From Roseiarcus sp963816065 (GTDB lineage: Bacteria > Pseudomonadota > Alphaproteobacteria > Rhizobiales > Beijerinckiaceae): a stretch of 64,000 bases of DNA. The notes below the pieces were generated by a model. It saw only the letters and a program-made list of their open reading frames with translations, searched no databases and was not told the DNA's origin. The translations under genes were made by a program, and so were the position numbers. This document shows positions 60,972 through 64,000 of the stretch, piece after piece. The stretch is from assembly GCA_963816065.1 (NCBI GenBank), contig CAWFJG010000019.1, forward strand, positions 258,462 to 322,461. The letters are read 5' to 3'. Each line of letters begins with the position of its first letter. The first letter of the stretch is position 1.

Positions 60972-62874
60972 GTGCGCCGGGAGGCCGGCGAGGAGTAGGT
61001 GGTGGAAGTCCACTGCGATGAAGGAATAGCGAACCGCATCGGCCCCGAGCCGTGCGTCGTCGGCCGCGAGGCCGGGGGCGAAGCGTCGGCAGGGGTGCGC
61101 ATAGGCCAGCCATTGAGCCGCGAAAGAATCAATTGGGACGCCGACGCCGTTGTCACAGCGGAAGGCGAAACGGGGATGCGCGTCAACGCGAGCGCATGTC
61201 CGGTCCTGCGTGGTCGAAGACCCTGGCATGTGGGTACGCTCCTCGACCGGAAACCGGGAGACCTCGACCTTGGCCGCGCGTGAGTTGAGCGGTCCGCATC
61301 GGGAAGGCGACGAGCCGAAGCCGATGATGCACGGGGACGAGGAGTCAGACTCCGCCATAGTAGCCGTGAAGCGAGCGAACGAGGCCGGGCGACCGGCCGA
61401 GGAGTTCGTGGAGCCAAGGGCGGGGGCCGAGGAGAACGCGGAACAGGACGGCACGCCCCGGACACCGAGCCGGCAAGGCGCGTCCCACGGCCTGGAACGC
61501 GTACGGCAAACAGCAAGGCTGAAGAAGGAGGAACGGTTCACCGCGCTCCTGCACCACATCGACGCCGACCAGCTTCGGGAAGCCTACTACGCGCTCGAGC
61601 GCGAGGCGGCCCCCGGCGTTGATGGCGTGACGTGGGAGGACTACGGCCATGACCTCGAGGCGCGCCTCGAGGACCTGCACGGCCGAATCCACCGAGGAGC
61701 CTATCGGGCGCAACCGTCGCGGCGTCGGTTTATCCCGAAGCCCGACGGGCGGCAGCGCCCGCTCGGCATCGCGGCGCTGGAGGACAAGATCGTCCAGCGC
61801 GCGCTGGTCGAGGTGCTGAACGCGGTTTACGAGGAGGACTTTCTCGGGTTCAGCTACGGTTTTCGCCCCGGACGCGGCCAGCACGATGCGCTGGACTCGC
61901 TATGGGTCGGAATCGACAGCACGAAGGTGAACTGGGTGCTGGACGCCGACATTGCGGGGTTCTTCGATGCGGTCGACCACGAGTGGCTGATCCGTTTCGT
62001 CGAGCATCGCATCGGCGACCGGCGGGTGATCCGCCTGATCCGCAAATGGCTGAAGGCCGGGGTGATGGAGGACGGGCAGGTGACGCCGACGGGGACCGGA
62101 ACGCCGCAAGGCGCGGTGATCTCACCCCTGCTGGCGAACATCTACCTGCATTACGTCTTCGATCTCTGGGCGCAACAATGGCGCAAACGCCACGCCCGGG
62201 AAATGTCATCCTCGTGCGCTATGCCGACGACATCGTCGCCGGTTTCGAGCACAAAGCCGACGCCGAGCGGTTCCGGGCGGAGCTGAACGAGCGGATGGCG
62301 CAGTTCGCGCTCACGCTGCATCAGGAAAAGACGCGCCTCATCGAGTTCGGCCGCTCTGCGGCGGCGAACCGCGAGCGGCGTGGTCTGGGCAAGCCGGAGA
62401 GTTTCAACTTCCTGGGGTTCACGCATATCTGCGGACGCACCCGGCGCGGCGGCTTCCTGCTTCGGCGGCAGTCGCGACGCGACCGGATGCGCGCCAAGCT
62501 GCATGAGCTCAAGGAGGAACTCCGGCGGCGGCGGCACTCGCCGATCCCCGAACAGGGACGATGGCTGCGGCGCGTGGTCGCCGGCTGGTATAACTACCAC
62601 GCCGTACCCACCAACATCGCGGCCCTGAGCACCTTCCAGCATCACGTCGGAAACCTATGGCGGCGCGCGCTCCAGCGCCGAAGCCAGAGGGACTGCACGA
62701 CGTGGGCGAAGATGCGCGGGATCATCGACCGCTGGCTGCCCTCGCCACGCATCCTCCATCCCTGGCCTCGAATACGTTTCGCCGTCAAACATCCAAGGTG
62801 GGAGCCGGATGCCTTAATTGGGCCCGTCCGGTTCTGTGCGGGGGGCGCTCAGTAATGAGCGTCCCTACCGCGAT
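60972..62874 (+). mobile_element. Group II intron with reverse transcriptase
   Basis: About 1.9 kb. The 5' end is placed at GTGCGCC (60972), followed by GGTGGTGGAAGTCCACTGCG, the usual 5' domain I opening. After the maturase gene come domain V (AGCCGGATGCC paired with CCGTCCGGTTC, 62809-62833) and domain VI (GCGCTC then AGTAATGAGCG), ending at CTACCGCGAT. Ends are inferred from sequence, not measured. The sequences on both sides do not join into one gene, so it landed in an already rearranged region. Confidence 0.75.
61324..62855 (+). CDS. ltrA: Group II intron reverse transcriptase/maturase (one frameshift)
   Basis: RT domain: ALEREAAPGVDGVTWEDYGH, RRRFIPKPDGRQRPLGIAAL, DADIAGFFDAVDHEWLIRFV, GTPQGAVISPLLANIYLHYV and the catalytic VRYADDIVAGFEHKADAER. 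Then the maturase domain (WYNYHAVPTN, ILHPWPRIRFAVKHPRWEPD) at the end. One missing base near 62207 separates the part before and the part after YADD; repaired length is 510 residues. The stop lies within the intron's domain V/VI. Start ATG 61324 is the usual MMHG family start. Confidence 0.87.
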
Positions 62875-63108
62875 CTTGTTTCAATACCTACTTCTGAACG
62901 ATCTTCCGGCTTTGCGAGCGCCGCAACAATATCCCCTTGAACAAGCAATAGGGAATTGAAGTAAGCGTCACTGTAATGTAATGGGACGGATGCGATTCCG
63001 GTCGGGGCACAACTATGACGGATCGGGTAATCTGGCCGCACAAAAAAAGCTGGGCCCGGGGCGGAGAAGCCAGCCTCGGCCCGAACTTTCAGAGGGGACC
63101 TACCAGCG
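62875..63108. other. Unassigned spacer after the intron
   Basis: A minus-strand frame (stop at 62865) contains PLHYSDAYFNSLLLVQGDIV but I recognise no family. Probably remains of older insertions. Confidence 0.4.
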
Positions 63109-63375
63109 CTACCTTTGACCATGGATGTAGTGTTCAAGCTGGCCGATTATCAATTCCTGCTGGCCAATAATGCTCTTCACGAGATCGCCTATCGAAATAA
63201 TCCCAATGAGCTTTTTTCCATCGACCACCGGGAGATGGCTGACGCGCCTGTCGGTCATAAGCGCCATGCATTGTTCAACAGAATGTTCCGGCCGCGCGAT
63301 AAAAACTTGCTCTTCCATAACGTCGCGAACAAGCGTCTTCGGAGAGGCCCTGCCTTTCAAAAAGACAGGCTCCTC
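63109..63375 (-). pseudogene. CBS-domain protein, C-terminal half, cut by a transposon
   Basis: The minus strand gives EEPVFLKGRASPKTLVRDVM, a full second CBS motif (CMALMTDRRVSHLPVVDGKK, LIGIISIGDLVKSIIGQQ) and a stop at 63109. CBS-pair proteins of this type have about 140 residues; the first CBS motif is missing because a stop and then transposon sequence begin right upstream (about 63378). The family senses adenine nucleotides. Broken gene. Confidence 0.75.
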
Positions 63376-63381
63376 GCTATT

Positions 63382-64000
63382 TCAAGTGGGTGAATTAGCG
63401 AGCACGTCGCCGGCGATGAGGTAGACGATGGCTTTGAGGTTTCGTTTGGTTCGGTAGCCCTTGGCCTTGCGCTTGGCGGCCTGGACATTGCCGTTGATGG
63501 CTTCCAGGACGCCGTTGGAAAGGCCGGTTGCGATGGATCTGAGAATGCCCTCGGCCTTGGCCATGATCGTTTTGGCCAGTCGTTTCATCGGGCCGAGATC
63601 GCAGACCTGAACCCAGGCGTTCCAGCGATCGAGGAAGCGTCGGGCCGTCTTGGCGTCCATCGCGAACAGCTGTTGCAGGTTCATGCGGATTTGCATCGCC
63701 TGGATCGTGTCCAGGTTCTGCGCTTCCAATCTTGACAACGCTTCCTTCTCCTCCTGCGTCAGATGATCGACGTTCTTGAGGAAGATGTAGCGCCGGCCTT
63801 TGATCTGGAAGTTGTTCCGCGCTTCCTCGCGCCGCACCTGGTCGACGGCCTCGTTGGCGAGTTTGATGACGTGGAATTTGTCGAACGTGATCTCGGCGTT
63901 GTCGAAATTCGCCTTGATCCCCGCTTCGAACGCCGCCCCCATGTCGATGCTGGCGTCGGTGACCGCCTCGCGCTTGCCGCCGTGCGCCTCGAGGAAATCC
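63382..64000 (-). CDS. ISL3 family transposase, partial (runs off the window end)
   Basis: C-terminal about 205 residues of an ISL3 transposase: TDASIDMGAAFEAGIKANFD, the DDE-domain block ITFDKFHVIKLANEAVDQVR, WVQVCDLGPMKRLAKTIMAK, and SNGVLEAINGNVQAAKRKAK with the catalytic Glu, then GYRTKRNLKAIVYLI. The frame is open to the window edge. Its insertion cut the CBS gene next to it. The other end of the element is not in view. Confidence 0.88.
   Translation of the reverse strand, partial: DFLEAHGGKREAVTDASIDMGAAFEAGIKANFDNAEITFDKFHVIKLANEAVDQVRREEARNNFQIKGRRYIFLKNVDHLTQEEKEALSRLEAQNLDTIQAMQIRMNLQQLFAMDAKTARRFLDRWNAWVQVCDLGPMKRLAKTIMAKAEGILRSIATGLSNGVLEAINGNVQAAKRKAKGYRTKRNLKAIVYLIAGDVLANSPT

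Overview
The window is GC-rich DNA, dense in genes on both strands, from an alphaproteobacterium, most likely of the order Hyphomicrobiales. The main reasons are the pal-cpoB-tilS block, the neighbouring L,D-transpeptidase and DUF882 envelope proteins, GTG/TTG starts beside GGAGG-type ribosome sites, and the overall protein families. I cannot name a genus from the sequence alone. I see no rRNA or tRNA gene and no CRISPR array.

Layout. 0-2.7 kb: end of a sugar ABC importer (ATPase end plus two permeases). 2.6-5.5 kb: LysR regulator divergent from a nitroreductase-wrbA-DoxX row. 5.5-10.7 kb: peptidoglycan-related genes (DUF882, L,D-transpeptidase) and a sigma54 response regulator. 10.9-14.6 kb: oligoendopeptidase F and an ABC1/UbiB-like kinase with an msrB scrap between them. 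14.6-17.1 kb: gene-poor, with dispersed repeats and a cytochrome c. 17.1-21.0 kb: TMEM175-like channel, RbsD/FucU mutarotase, tilS-cpoB-pal. 21.2-30.7 kb: membrane and redox housekeeping (TauE, YqaA, DsbB, Kef, KDPG aldolase, L28, YggS, peroxiredoxin, persulfide dioxygenase-rhodanese). 31.0-35.0 kb: two tandem protein-lysine-methyltransferase-like genes and a PfkB kinase. 35.6-37.3 kb: a polytopic membrane protein with a TIR-like tail. 38.1-41.7 kb: an AaeAXB-like aromatic acid efflux operon. 42.0-50.7 kb: GlcG-like protein, Spy/CpxP-like metal protein, trehalase, two paralogous MFS exporters around a universal stress protein, and a flavodoxin-fold reductase. 50.7-52.6 kb: a complete IS1634-type element. 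52.7-58.3 kb: phospholipase D-like protein, MDR oxidoreductase, DUF962, a bestrophin-like membrane protein and PPK2. 58.4-64 kb: a worn mobile island with a broken ParB-like gene, a shattered cytosine methylase, an sseA scrap, a group II intron, a CBS scrap and a partial ISL3 transposase.

Two things stand out across the window. First, at least three intergenic regions carry arrays of 6-7 AACAGG hexamers spaced almost exactly 11 bp apart. Two of them are 138-139 bp units bounded by the same inverted heptamer (TACAACC/GGTTGTA); the third has the same flanking palindrome as the first. This is the best candidate here for an undescribed element. Second, about twenty single-base frameshifts break otherwise well conserved genes, many in G/C runs. 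I read most as consensus errors of the assembly rather than gene death, and I give repaired gene spans.

Coordinates of frameshifted genes span the whole repaired gene; the shift position is given in each entry.
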